Notes: generated by a model from the letters alone, not told the origin. Counted from the first letter of the stretch, positions 34,658 through 46,015 are shown. The stretch: 64,000 nucleotides of DNA from Artemia franciscana (GCF_032884065.1 NC_088863.1:43940310-44004309), one strand, 5' to 3'. Program-made: numbers and translations.

Positions 34658-35497
34658 ATGAATGCTTGCCTAAAAAATTCTTATTTATGGGCACACGTAA
34701 AAATATTAAAATTAACTACAAATATGCGTGTCCGATTGCAAAACGATGACTCTGGTCAAACAGTAGACTCAATTTCAGGACGTATACAACTACCTGCTGA
34801 TTTCTGTAATTTAGTGACGTCCAAAAATGAATTGATTGAAAAAGTATTTCCGAATATTCTAAAAAATTATAAAAATAATAAATGGCTAAGTGAAAGAGCG
34901 ATTCTCGCACCCAAAAATATAGACGTCCACGAAATCAACAATATTGTTTTGACCAAGATTCGAGACCAGGCAGTCCTTTAGAAGTCAGTCGACACAGTTT
35001 TGGAACCAAATGAAGCGGTTAATTATCCATCTGAATTTTTAAATTCCATAGATCCTTCGGGGTTTCCACCACAAGTGCTACAACTAAAAATAGGCGTACC
35101 AATAATACTTTTAAGAAATATAAACCCACCAAAGCTTTGCAATGGCACGCGACTTGCCGTAAAAAAAACAATGGAAAACCTAATAGAGGCCGCAATCTTG
35201 ACAGGGCCTTATGAGGGTGAGGCTGTTCTTATTCCTCGCATTCCCATGATTCCAACGGATCTGCTTTTTCAATTTAAAAGATTGCAATTCCCAATTCGAT
35301 TAGTATTTGCAATCACCATTAACAAAGCTCAAGGTCAATCATTAGAAAAATGTGGTATGGATCTTAATACTGATTGTTCTTCCCATGGACAATTGTACGT
35401 TGCATGTTCGAGGGTCGGTAAACCTGACAATGTATTTATATGCAGCGACAATTGGACAGCGAAGAATGTTGTATATTCGCAAGTTTTACGCAGTTAA
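34658..35497 (+). pseudogene. Helitron Pif1-type helicase C-terminal segment, copy 2
   Basis: A tandem copy offset 1134 bp from copy 1. It lacks the ~14 residues after DDSGQT that copy 1 has (SDQLLTIGNG region, ~42 bp). An in-frame TAG at 34981 separates 34658-34981 from 35000-35497. It restores the frame that is broken in copy 1 (AVKKTMENLIEA). Motifs V (TINKAQGQSLE) and VI (YVACSRVGKPDN) are intact. High identity to copy 1 suggests recent duplication. Confidence 0.85.
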
Positions 35498-35940
35498 TTT
35501 GTATTGTATCTATCTATCTATCTATCTATATAAAAACGAGTTGTGTGGATGCATGTTTGTTTGTTTGTAAAAAGAGCGTTTGCATATGACGTCTTTATTA
35601 GTACATACGGCTTTGTATATGCACAGACAATGGGAAAGCCAAGAATGTTGTTTATTCGCAATTTTTACGTAGTTTGAAACACATATATAAATCTATCTAT
35701 ATTCACAGGTGGGACACAGGGACACAACTACAGTGGCGCATAACTAATATGGAGCGTAACGACTTACGCGCGCGGGGGGGCTTGGGGGGGCGCGAAGCGC
35801 CCCACCAACTAGGTGTTGGGGTGGCGCGAAGCGCCACCCCAACAGCTAGTATATATATATATATAAATAAGTTGTCTGTGTGTCTGTTGAGTGACGTCAT
35901 GTTTGTGTGCCGACTGACGATGTTTGTCGACTGACAAAAT

Positions 35941-36660
35941 TACAGACCGGGACATCGGGACACAAATGACGACCGGGACACCGGGAAATAGGGAATATAA
36001 ATGACGACCGGGACACTCAAAGAGAAAGCGACCGGGACACAAGGAATGTTCGATTAGCAATCGCCATCAACAAAGCACCGGGACACAAATGACGACCAGG
36101 ACACAGGGAATATAAATCCGGGACACCGGGACACAGGGAATATAAATGACGACCGCGAAACTCAAAGAGAAATTACAGACTGGGACACAAGGACACAAAT
36201 GACGACCGGGACGCAGGGAAACAACTACAACGGGGACGCTGGGGGGCACAGGGGGATATATGAATGACGACGGGGACACAGGGAATGTTCGATTAGCAAT
36301 CACCATCAACAAAGCTCAAGGGCAAGGACACTCAAAGAGAAAGTGACCGGGACACAAGGAATGTTCGATTAGCAATCACCATCAACAAAGCACCGGGACA
36401 CAAATGACGACTGGGACACAGGTAATATAAATGACGACCTGAAAACTCAAAGAGAAATTACAGACCGGGACACCGGAACACAAATGACGACCGGGACAAA
36501 AATGACGACCGGGACACCGGGACACAGGAAATATAAATGACGACCGCGACACTCAAAGAGAAATTACAGACTGGGACACCGGGACACAAATGACGACTGG
36601 GACACAGGGAAACAACTACAACGGGGACGCCGGGGGCACAGGGGGATATATAAATGACGA
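35941..36660 (+). repeat. GACGACCGGGACAC minisatellite with embedded helicase motif
   Basis: Units of about 25-30 bp (GACGACCGGGACACAGGG, AATATAAATGACGACC) are irregularly arrayed. The passage GTTCGATTAGCAATC-CCATC, which encodes part of Pif1 motif V, recurs at about 36045, 36288, 36362 and 36678. The same array occurs on the minus strand in Hel-1 (28745-28900). It is not a CRISPR: units are unequal and there are no unique spacers. Confidence 0.85.
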
Positions 36661-36674
36661 CGGGGACACAGGGA

Positions 36675-36875
36675 ATATTCGATTAGCAATCACCATCAAC
36701 AAAGCTCAAGGGCAATCATTAGAATAATGAGATATAGATCTGAATGCAGATTGTTTTTCCCACGGACAATTATATGTTGCATGTTCAAGAGTCGGTAAAC
36801 CTGACAATCTATTTATATGATCAGACAATGGGACAGCCAAGAATGTTGTATATTCGCAAGTTTTACGTAGTTAAA
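36675..36875 (+). pseudogene. Helitron helicase C-terminal fragment in Hel-3
   Basis: IRLAITINKAQGQSLE, a stop, then DLNADCFSHGQLYVACSRVG and [10 protein letters not shown]. It is the same Pif1 motif V/VI block as in Hel-2, cut at its N side by the minisatellite. Confidence 0.8.
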
Positions 36876-37169
36876 AATATCTATATATCTATCTATCTTT
36901 ATTCACAGGTGGGACACAGGGACACATCTACAATGGCACGTAACGACCTACGCACGCGGGGGGGGGGGCTTTGGGGGCGCGAAGTGCCCCGGCCAAGTAG
37001 GTGTTGGGGTGGCGCGAAGCGCCACCCCAACAGCTAGTAAACAATATATGTTTTATTTAGACAAATTAATTTTAAGACAGCTATCAACAAAACTCCTTCA
37101 GGGATTGTATTTACTTAAGATACAACCAGCAATATGAATGCTTAGCTTTGTGATATTCTAGTCTTGAAA

Positions 37170-37179
37170 TAATAAAAAA

Positions 37180-37250
<71 letters not shown>
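37170..37250. repeat. (TA)n microsatellite
   Basis: About 40 TA units in unassigned sequence between Hel-3 and repeat K. Confidence 0.95.
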
Positions 37251-37252
<2 letters not shown>

Positions 37253-37764
37253 CTATTTCTTTTCTACCTGCTTATTTGAGCAAAATCACTTGTGACATTA
37301 ATATGCCCATGGTTGGCCTAAAATCTCTCTAAAATGCTGTAAAACCGAATGAATATTAAAAACAAATATACTGATCAGAAAGAAGAATATCAACACAACT
37401 CTCTAAACTTGGCACTTTTTAAGAGAATTTTTTAGCAAAGGAAATGCTAAACTTTAATACTTGCCGATGTCATCTCTAAAACATTAAAATGTATCTGATA
37501 TATTTTGATATAAGATACCTCAAAGACTTTTAGTCAAACTTATGAAATGAAGGGTCAGGCATTCCTTCCCAATTTATACAACATGTAAAAGAACAACAAT
37601 TCATATTTGTTTTTTACAGAAGAGAAAGCTTGTTGAAAAATATATATATATATTCAACAGAAAGCAAATGACATTAATGAAATTTATCAAAACAAAAATT
37701 CATTGAGATTAAACGATATCAGCCATACATTTAACCTAATGGGAGGTGGCATAAAAAGTTGTTC

Positions 37765-37985
37765 CTAAAGCCAGAAAAACCCAATGTATGGCTTAAAGTT
37801 CTACTCAATTAACAGGAATTGCATTTTCAGAACTAAGGCCAGAGAAAAAGAAACTAAAAATTAAGGTAATATGTTGTTTGTCAAAATTTCAAAAGATATA
37901 GACCTATCATGCAGGCAAATTTCAGAACCCTCTTGGGAGAAGGGGTGGAGATAGGTATTTCGCAATACCTTCCTGTGACATACTT
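37765..37985 (+). repeat. K repeat, 5' part, split by F1 copy d
   Basis: Matches 40610-40760 and 41570-41770 (shared AATAACAGGAATT-CATTTTCAGAACTAA). It stops at GACATACTTT, where F1 begins; the expected continuation (CTGAAAGT-TCATTTTCC) is found after the F1/P3 unit at about 39700. Confidence 0.75.
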
Positions 37986-39390
37986 TCAAACAGTTCGTGG
38001 TAACGAACTGTAGTAAGGAGCGACCCGGCTCAATAGTAACCAAAACTCTAAAAAATGGAATTTTGATACCAATACCTACATCAAAAGAATTGCATTTTAA
38101 TGCTGATTTTAAATATATAAGTTTCATCAAGTTTAGTCTTACTTATCAAAAGTTACGAGCCTGAGAAAATTTGCGTTATTTTAGAAAATAGGGGAGAAAC
38201 GCCTCCTAGAAGTCATAGAATCTTAACGAAAATCACACCATCAGATTCAGCGTATCTTAGAACCCTACTGTAGAAGTTTCAAGCTCCTATCTACAAAACT
38301 GTGGAATTTTCTATTTTTTGCCAGAAGGCAGATCACAGATGCGTGTTTATTTGTTTTGTTTTTTTTTTCTTTCCCAGGGGTGATCGTATCGACCCAGTTG
38401 TCCTAGAGTGTTGCAAAAGGGCTCATTCTAACGGAAATGAAAAGTTCTAGTGCTCTTTTTAAGTGACCAAAAAAATTGGAGGGCACCTAGGCCCCCTCCC
38501 ACGCTAATTATTTTACCAAAGTCAACGAATCAAAATTCTGAGATAGCCATTTTATTCAGCGTAGTCGAAAAACCTTATAACTATGTCTTTAGGGACGACT
38601 TATTCCCACACAGTCCCCATGGGAGGGGCAACAAGTTACAAGCTTTGACCAATGCTTACATATAGGAATGGTTATTGGGAAGTGTACAGGCGTTTTCAGG
38701 AGGATTTTTTTGGTTGGGGGAGGGGTTGAGAAGAGGGAGATATGCTGGGGGAACTTTCCATCGATAATTTGTCATGGGGGAAGAAAATCTCCATGAAGGG
38801 AGCGCAGGATTTACTAGCATTATTTAAAAACACAATGAAAAAATAAATATGAAAAAATTCTTTCAGCTGGAAGTAAGGAACAGCATTAAAACTTAAAACA
38901 AACGGAAATTATTACCCATTTGAGGGGCTCACCTCCTCCTAATACCTCTCGCTCTTTACGTTAAAGTATTTTTAGTAATTTCAACTATTTATTCTACGGC
39001 GTTTGTGATTCTGGGGTCATTCTTAATGAATTGGGACAAAATTGAAGCTTTAGTGTAAAGAGCGAGGATCTAACAAGGGGGCGAACCCCCTCATATATGT
39101 AATAAAAATATGAGAATACAAAAGTTCTTTACGTAAGCTAATTTATAAGTTACGTAAATCTTTTACTAATAAAAATATTCGTAAAAAATTAAAAGTTCTA
39201 GTTGCATTTTTAATTGACCAAAAAATCGGAGGGCAACTAGGCTTCCTCCCACGCTCTTTTTTTCTCAAAATCATTCGATCAAAATTAAGAGAAAGCTGTT
39301 TAGCCAAAAAAAAAAATGCAAATTTTGTTTTAATTATTCCTCTGCGGAGAGCCAAAATCAAAACATGTATTGATTCAAAAACGTTCAGAA
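37986..39390 (+). repeat. F1 repeat, copy d (best full-length copy)
   Basis: Opens with TCAAACAGTTCGTGG and the perfect hairpin CAGTTCGTGGTAACGAACTG. All internal landmarks of copies a-c are present: the GCGACCCGGCTCAATAGTAA block, CACACCATCAGATTCAGCG, GATCGTATCGACCCAGT, and the ~71-codon C-rich frame at 38450-38665. It continues without a break into P3. Because repeat K is split on both sides, F1 plus P3 (37986 to ~39694) inserted as one ~1.7-kb unit. No known transposase is encoded. Confidence 0.85.
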
Positions 39391-39691
39391 ATTAAATAAA
39401 AAAAAACTAGTTTTTTTAACTGAAAGTAAAGAGCGACATTAAAACTTAAAACGAACAGAAATTACTTCGTATATGAAAGAGGCTGCTTCCTCATCAACGC
39501 CCCGCTCTTTACGCTAAAGTTTTTTACTGTTTTAAAAAGAAGAATTGAGAGACAGAGCCAAACTTTAGCGTAAAGAGCGGGGCGTTGATGAGGAAGCAGC
39601 CTCTTTCATATACGAAGTAATTTCTGTACGTTTTAAGTTTTAATGTCGCTCCTTACTTTCAGTTAAAAAAAACTTGTTTTTTTTATTTAAT
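39391..39691. repeat. Palindromic module P3 (F1 3' end)
   Basis: A near-perfect palindrome of ~300 bp with ATTAAATAAAAAAAA at the left and TTTTTTTATTTAAT at the right. The arms carry ACTGAAAGTAAAGAGCGACA and CGCCCCGCTCTTTACGCTAA and their complements. The centre is near 39535. It forms the 3' end of F1 copy d. Confidence 0.9.
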
Positions 39692-41050
39692 AACTTGTAG
39701 ACACAATCCTGAAAGTCTCATTTTCCTAACATAATCAAAAGCAGCTAAAGTAGAATTTTACCCCTATTTTACCTTAAATATTCAGTTTAAACAGCATGTG
39801 CTCAACAAGTCTAGGCTATTTAATATAGGCATTTGCCTAATTATTCTATATTTTACAAAACATTATAGGCTAGTGTGGTTTGAAAACCGGACCTGTTTGA
39901 TATGGTAATAATAAATCTCATTAATGCAATCTTCAAGCCCAGGAAATAAGAAAAGGGTATACACAGTAGCCTAACCTGGGAAAAAACATGGCTCTTAAAA
40001 GAATGTGTCCAAAATCTAAACCAATGCCCTAACAGAAAAAAAAGTGAAGCATCCAATTAAACTAACCTTTTTATAGTTACTGAGAATTTACAAGCAACCT
40101 ACCCAAAGGTGATTTAAAACTATTTCTTCTTAAAAATTGTATGTATTAGAAAACATTTAAGGCTTTAGCTTATTACTTGCAAGGATTTTGCTCAGAGCTT
40201 GAAATAGTTTCAAGCTTAAAATCCTTTCGCCCTTTAAGGAAACAGTTTAAGAATTTGGCCATTATGACCAAATCCTTAAAGGATTTTTCCAAAATCCTAT
40301 GCGTGTGAACTTGGCATAAAAGAACACGGGGCTTGTCGCATGGTGCTGCAAAAAATTTAAAAATCGTTTTCATGTAACAGGTGAGGTTTAAAAAATGAAT
40401 CAGCATAGCCGACTAAATTTTATTAATTAGGGCTGATTTTCCTCTCCCTGTCTAACGAAAATAGATTAAATAAGGTTAATTGAAGTACAACAAAATTGTT
40501 TTCAACTTCATAACTTTGCTCAATTCCATTTTATAAGGTTTAAAGATATACAAATAGCCTACATTTCCTAAATTAAAAAAAAACAAAAAAACTTGATATG
40601 GCTCAAAATTCTACTCAAATAACAGGAATTACATTTTCAGAACTAAAGCCAGAGAAAAAGCAGCTATTAACTGGAAATTAAAATATTTTTTTTTTTGTCA
40701 AAACTTCATTAGGTAGCCTATAACCCTGTCATGTAGGCAAGATCTAATTTTACCCAGGAAAGATCTAGCTAAAAGAATAAATTAGGCTAGATTGGCCTAC
40801 TTTTCTGAGCCTTTGAACTAGGAAAGGGTATTTGTCTATGATCAAGCCTTTTGAGAAGGAAACATGTTAACTAACAAATATTAATTCATAATATGCAGCC
40901 ATTTGTAGTTAGCCATTCTTTATAGCATTTCATTTTGCTTCACCTTGCTTAACTAATGTGCAAGCCCAAACATATGCTTCCCATCTCTTTTGCCAAACAT
41001 CACTCTTTTGTTTCAACTTATGGTAAATTTTTGAAATAACTCACTAGTAC
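39692..41050 (+). repeat. K repeat remainder and second K copy in unassigned DNA
   Basis: 39692-39770 is the continuation of the split K copy. 40472-40760 is a further K copy (TTAATTGAAGTACAACAAAA to the CATGTAGGCAA phrase), also found at 41451-41700. The rest, 39770-40470 and 40760-41050, shows no gene that I recognise. Confidence 0.6.
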
Positions 41051-41063
41051 AGATATATAAGAA

Positions 41064-41204
<141 letters not shown>

Positions 41205-41221
41205 TTCATCCTGAATCCAAA

Positions 41222-41866
41222 AATAATGTTTGGTAAAATTCTAGTTGATTGACTTCTTGCTATCTTGGAAAGGGTTTAGGTTAGGAAAATGAAACTTTCA
41301 GGGATGAATCTACAGACTAAAGTGTGTCCTGTGAAGGTATTTTGAAGCAACTACCTCCACTGCTTCTCCCTCTAGCAGGCCCTGACCTTTGATGACATTT
41401 AAAAAAATGTGTGTTATAAAAGTGAAACCTTGCAAAATAGATCTTCTGCTTAATTGAAGTACAACAAAATTGTTTTCAGCTTCATAACTTAGCTCAATTC
41501 CATTTTATAAGTTTTTAAAGATATGCAAATACATTTCCTAAATTAAAAAAAAAACATTAATATGGCTCAAAATTTTACTCAAATAACAGGAATTGCATTT
41601 TCAGAACTAAAGGTGGAGAAAAAGCAACTAGTAACTGAAAATTAAGGTAAAATGTTGTTTTGTCAAAATTTCAATAGGTAATATACCTGTCATGTAGGCA
41701 AATTTCAGGGCCCTCTAGAGGGAGAAGGAGTGGAGGTGGGTACTTTAAAATACCTTCCCAGGACATACTTCAGCATGTAGATCCATCCCTGAAAGTTTCA
41801 TTTTCCTAACCTAAACCCTTTCCCAGATAGCAAGAAGTCAATTAACTAGAATTTTACCATAATGTT
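41222..41866. repeat. K repeat pair in inverted orientation
   Basis: 41222-41400 (minus) and 41451-41866 (plus) are K copies facing each other. The left arm contains GGTTAGGAAAATGAAACTTT and the right arm its complement AAAGTTTCATTTTCCTAACC. Both include the TAGAGGGAGAAG-AGTGGAGGT block. Confidence 0.75.
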
Positions 41867-41869
41867 TTT

Positions 41870-43350
41870 TTTGCATCAGGAATGAACTTTACACCCCCAC
41901 CCCTTTCCCCTATAATGCAAATATAGGATGTGATCCCCAGTACTCAACCATTGTTTAATCTTTGTCAGATATTCTGATCAAAGAATATCTTCCTTGTACA
42001 TAGACAGCAGGTTCCTAATCTTGGACATCATGTGTATTGGGTTATAGGCCTATAATTGTAGTTGGCTGATGGTTAGGACTTGTGCAAATTGAGAACTGTT
42101 GATGAAGTATTTTTGTTGTTACACCAATCCTCCTCAGCAGAAAATCAACACATTAAGTGTGAAATTTTCAATATATATGGTTTCATAATGACATTCTTTA
42201 TATACAGAAATCTTGCATGCTCAATTTTTCAATTGAACATTTTTCAGTGAAAATTTTTCAATTTTCCTTTTTTCAATTAAATGCCAACTTTTATATTTTT
42301 GTGATGCCAGCTCAGTGTTTTGGCATGTAATAGCATCTGGTTGACTTGCTATAAAGTCAGTTCTCACTTTTCAGCCCTCATTATAATCACAAACAAGAGT
42401 TTTCATGGAATAATAACTGCCAGTCTTGTGATATGTTGCTGCTATCTACTGAGTGATTAAAGGGACTTGGCATCCAATGAAACAATTTATTGTGCTAGGA
42501 CAAATTTTTTCTTATTTCCTACTGCAGTCTCTGCTTGCATATCATCATTTTATCATGATAAGACAAGTGAATTGCAGTCCTTTGATGCTGGAATGGCCAA
42601 GATCACAAATACTTCTATCTGGTTTGTCTTCTCTGAATCTTGTTGGAAATGACTATTTGTACACTTATCTGCATAGCAGTGGATAAGCCACTTTGTTTGT
42701 CTTCAATGTTTCTTTGAACAGGACTTTAAATGATTTGTATATTGCTGATTTTGGCTCATCTATTTTTGATGATGTTCCAATATCCAGTTATTTTACTTTT
42801 AAATGATATTCCCTTTAAAAGACTTTGAGAAAAGAAAGTGAGTTCAAAAATGTGATTAGAAAACATTTCATGAGATCATGCTTGAAAAAATAAAGCCACC
42901 TTTATTCTACCACAACACTCATTGAAGCTACCTGTGCCAGAGAGAAAAAAATTATGAAGTGAACTCATATTCAATACACTAGGGTAAAGGCACCAATGAT
43001 TCAACAGTACAATTTTTGAACCATTGTCAAATTTTTTTTTCAAAGCACAATAATTCTGCTTAGTCATGACTTGGAACACCATCACTTGAAGCCATTGTTA
43101 TATTTTGACAATTAAGAACATGGACACTATATCCAATTCACTTCGATAAGAAAAGAATATTCAGCTCAATCAGTTTCCTGTTTTCAGCACAAAATGAGCT
43201 CCCAACTATTTTTTAACTATGTAGTGTTCCAACTGTCATTACTTTTTTTTAAAGTTGGGATCAGTATCAAGATACATCTGATCTTCTCTAAAATGTAGCT
43301 AAATTGGCTTTTTCTTGAAAAAATCAAATTAAAATGGCAGCTAATATTAT
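41870..43350. other. Unassigned AT-rich region
   Basis: No gene, RNA or repeat recognised. Two overlapping frames at 42453-42686 lack motifs. The stretch does not match other parts of the window, so it may be single-copy DNA. Confidence 0.4.
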
Positions 43351-43351
43351 G

Positions 43352-43432
43352 AAAGTATAACAGTTCAAAATAGGGATGAAACCTTGTAATCAACAGTGAA
43401 CAGATATAAAAATTTTAACTGGATATTTCAAA
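43352..43432 (-). repeat. Inverted terminal segment of Penelope-like element (3' side)
   Basis: About 75 bp, read on the minus strand as CCAGTTAAAATTTTTATATC, GTTCACTGTTGATTAC, AAGGTTTCATCCCTATTTTG. It recurs in the opposite orientation at 44488-44572, so the element is bounded by inverted copies of its own 3' region. Confidence 0.8.
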
Positions 43433-43470
43433 CACATATACAGTGTTCATCATCAGCAGTAAAACTAAAA
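43400..43470 (-). ncRNA. Possible hammerhead-ribozyme-like motif
   Basis: On the minus strand CTGATGA is followed by AACAC, a 7-nt loop, GTGTT and GAAA; then ATAT, a loop, ATATC. That gives the conserved CUGAUGA and GAAA boxes, a stem II and a short stem III with a UC cleavage position. Stem I is poor (only wobble pairs next to the core) and one extra base lies before stem II. Penelope-like elements are known to carry hammerheads, which is why it is recorded. Confidence 0.3.
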
Positions 43471-43779
43471 GACATCAATAAAAACAAACAAAATTTATAC
43501 CCAATAAACTAATTACATATAGTTTATTGCTCTTATTTTTTTTTAATGCAACAGCAGAAGCAAATCTCCTTGACCTTCTTGGTTCTGGTTCATTAGATTT
43601 ATCTGACATATCAGGTGGACAGAGATCATAGCTCTTAGGTGAAGTGATATTTACTTCATTTGACCTCAGTAAATTATCATAAATTGAATTCAATCCAAAT
43701 TCAGCTGTATCTCTGTTTATGGAATTATTCTTGAATACATTTTTTTTTAAATTCTGATTGTTTCCCTGAAAATTTGCTT

Positions 43780-44490
43780 TAAACCTGGGTCCCTAAAAAT
43801 CAAAGAAAAATTTTCAAACAAAATAGAATGATTTGGATAATTATAAATATTTTTCTGATAAAGCCAACATGAAATCTTCAGGTTTGGAATTTTGCTTTAA
43901 GGACCATGAAATATAATTATGATGTTGTAATAATCTGATTTTTAAATTCTGGTCAGTACATCCCACATAAAAGCTTCCACAAGTACATGGGATTTTATAA
44001 ACCCCACTTTGTTGCTCTATTATCTTTTAACAACAACAATTCCCCCTCAATGAATTTTGGAGAACAAATTCTAAAAATGTGGTCAGTTAAGGATATGACT
44101 AAACCAATTTTTACATGGTGAGCATGACCAGAGAAGAACAACAAAAATCTATTATTGTTAGTAGGTTTTCTGTAAATTTTAAAGCCCAGACTATTTACAT
44201 TTTAAAAGAAGAACATCCAGAAATGGAAGTTTCTTATCATCTTCTAATTCCATTGTAAATTTTAAATCATCTCCCCCAAAATTAAGATGTTCCAAGAAAC
44301 CTTTTAATTCATCTTCCCCATATCCATACTGAAATTATGTCATCCATGTATCTCCTCCAAAATTTGTGTTTTAAAAAATATGAATCTATTGCTATTGTTT
44401 CAATATTTTCTACAAAACAGTTTGCTAATAAAGGACTTAAAGGGGCCCCTATGGGTAAACGATTCACTTGTTTAAAAAATTTCATATCCA
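43780..44490 (-). pseudogene. Penelope-like element: RT palm to GIY-YIG endonuclease
   Basis: Minus-strand translation in broken frames: RLPIGAPLSPLLANCFVENI (~44455, the G-PLSP-LAN motif), KFWRRYMDDIISVW (~44350, YMDD active site with both aspartates), a shift, then LKFTMELEDDKKLPFLDVL (~44245). Further on, GVYKIPCTCGSFYVGCTDQN (~44010-43950) is the GIY-YIG nuclease core (GVY...YVG), preceded by a SGHAHHVK stretch. This domain order is diagnostic of Penelope-like elements with endonuclease. The N-terminal RT is missing; the 5' side is truncated at the inverted segment 44488-44572. Stops and shifts show it is dead. Confidence 0.82.
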
Positions 44491-44572
44491 GTTTTAAATC
44501 CAGTTAAAAATTTTATATCTGTTCACTGTCGATTAAAAGGTTTCATCCCTATTTTGAACTGTTATACTTTTG
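44488..44572 (+). repeat. Inverted terminal segment of Penelope-like element (5' side)
   Basis: Reverse-complement partner of 43352-43432: ATATCTGTTCACTGTCGATT and GGTTTCATCCCTATTTTG. Such an inverted, truncated extra copy upstream is a common insertion form for Penelope-like elements. Confidence 0.8.
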
Positions 44573-44574
44573 AC

Positions 44575-46015
44575 ATGGAAAGGTAGTGTGGTCTTTGAAG
44601 TTATCTAAGCTAATATTATATTGACAAAACTATGTTCAAAGGGTTGAAAATTCTTGTCTGATGTAGTATAATACCAGACCAATTAATAATGTTTCTTCAG
44701 CCAAATCAAAATGTAGACATTGGCTTCTATCATGAGATTCATTTGTTTTGGGAATATCTTGTTGTAACCTTGTCAAAATGTTTGACAGACAGCAACAGGT
44801 CCTGTCAAAGTATAAACATCTCTGTTGAAACTTCACTGATTTTGACATGTGTTGAATTGGGCTCCAACTAACATAAAAAACAGGTAACTTTTTTGTTCTG
44901 TCAAATTTGTAGGTGAAAACTGTCCAATTTAAAAAAATTGGAGTTTTGTATCATTTTCTGATAAAACTTCAAACACCTAATCTTAGAAGCTTTAATAAAA
45001 ATAAGTTTCTTAGAAGATTTTCCTACATACTGAAACCCTTTTCAAACAATTCCCTTTAATTTAGGCCTTCCAGAGTAGAAAAAGAGGTCTTTTACAAAAA
45101 CTGTATAATCATCATTGCCTTTACCCTATGTTAAGCATTAAGCCATGTTGCTATGTTAAGTTTAATTCAGGCCAGAAATGCCTGGTTAGGCACTTCATCT
45201 GGTCTTGCGTCAAAGTTTTAAATCTTCTAAACTCTGATGCAAGAATTGGATTTTTTTGTGGGGCTTTCTATATATTAAATGCTTGAATAAAATATGCCTG
45301 CATATCAGTTTACATACACAAACTTGTACACAGTGAAAAATGTTTCTAATATAGGCTGTCCCAATTAAATTCAGTGAATTTGACATGAAATTTTATGGGA
45401 AATGAGTTTTCTACATTATAAAGTATATATTATATTATAATAAACAGGTTAATAGATCTCATTCAGCAATACAAATTTAATGTAAAGATATATTTAATTG
45501 TTTGAAAAATTCATAATTTATCCATTATTGCAGAAAAAACGCTTTAAATAGTAAATCTTTTTTTTGTTCATTTTGTTGGTAACATGGGCTCTTTCAAATG
45601 TGGGTTCTAATCAATTTCACTTTAACCTGCCCTGGATTTAGAATGTTTGTGAACTGCTAAAATCTAGTGTTGTTAACAACATTAGATCATAATACACAAA
45701 GCATTTGAAGTTTCTCAAGAAACATAAAGCCTAAGTAAATTACCAAATGAGTGAGATTCTCATACAAAATCCAATGAACATTCCAATATTCTTTTGGGAA
45801 GAAGGATATAGATTGACCAATTATCTCCCTCTGATATACAATTATAAAACTATTATAAGTCATTTATAGATATTCAGCCTTTAAAAAAATTATTGTTCAT
45901 AGGTGCATCTCAAGAAATTTTTTTTTGGAGGGTCTGGATTAGCTATGTGGTTTTGTTTATTTTATGCCATTGAAAAGCTCCTTCAGTATCAACAGTTATC
46001 TTACAGATTGGTTTT
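44575..46015. other. Unassigned AT-rich region
   Basis: No gene or known repeat recognised. Overlapping short frames near 44636-44871 lie on both strands and have no motif. Confidence 0.4.

Larger units (their letters stand above)
35850..37037 (+). mobile_element. Hel-3: short Helitron directly after Hel-2
   Basis: Right after the Hel-2 3' CTAG|T comes a TA run, then AAGTTGTCTGTGTGTCTG and GAGTGACGTCATG, the same 5' motif as Hel-2. The 3' end is CTAG at 37034-37037 with the GC hairpin before it and T after it. Inside are the CCGGGACAC array and a helicase motif V/VI fragment (36675-36875). About 1.2 kb, non-autonomous. Confidence 0.8.

Noticed and set aside
35941..36660. Short regular repeats resembling a CRISPR array
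   Set aside because: Units vary in length, have no unique spacers, lie inside a Helitron and the genome is eukaryotic.
43475..43693. 72-codon minus-strand ORF with DMSDKSNEPEPRRSRR
   Set aside because: It lies in the 3' region of the Penelope-like element and has no recognised domain; it could be its decayed C terminus, but I cannot support a gene.
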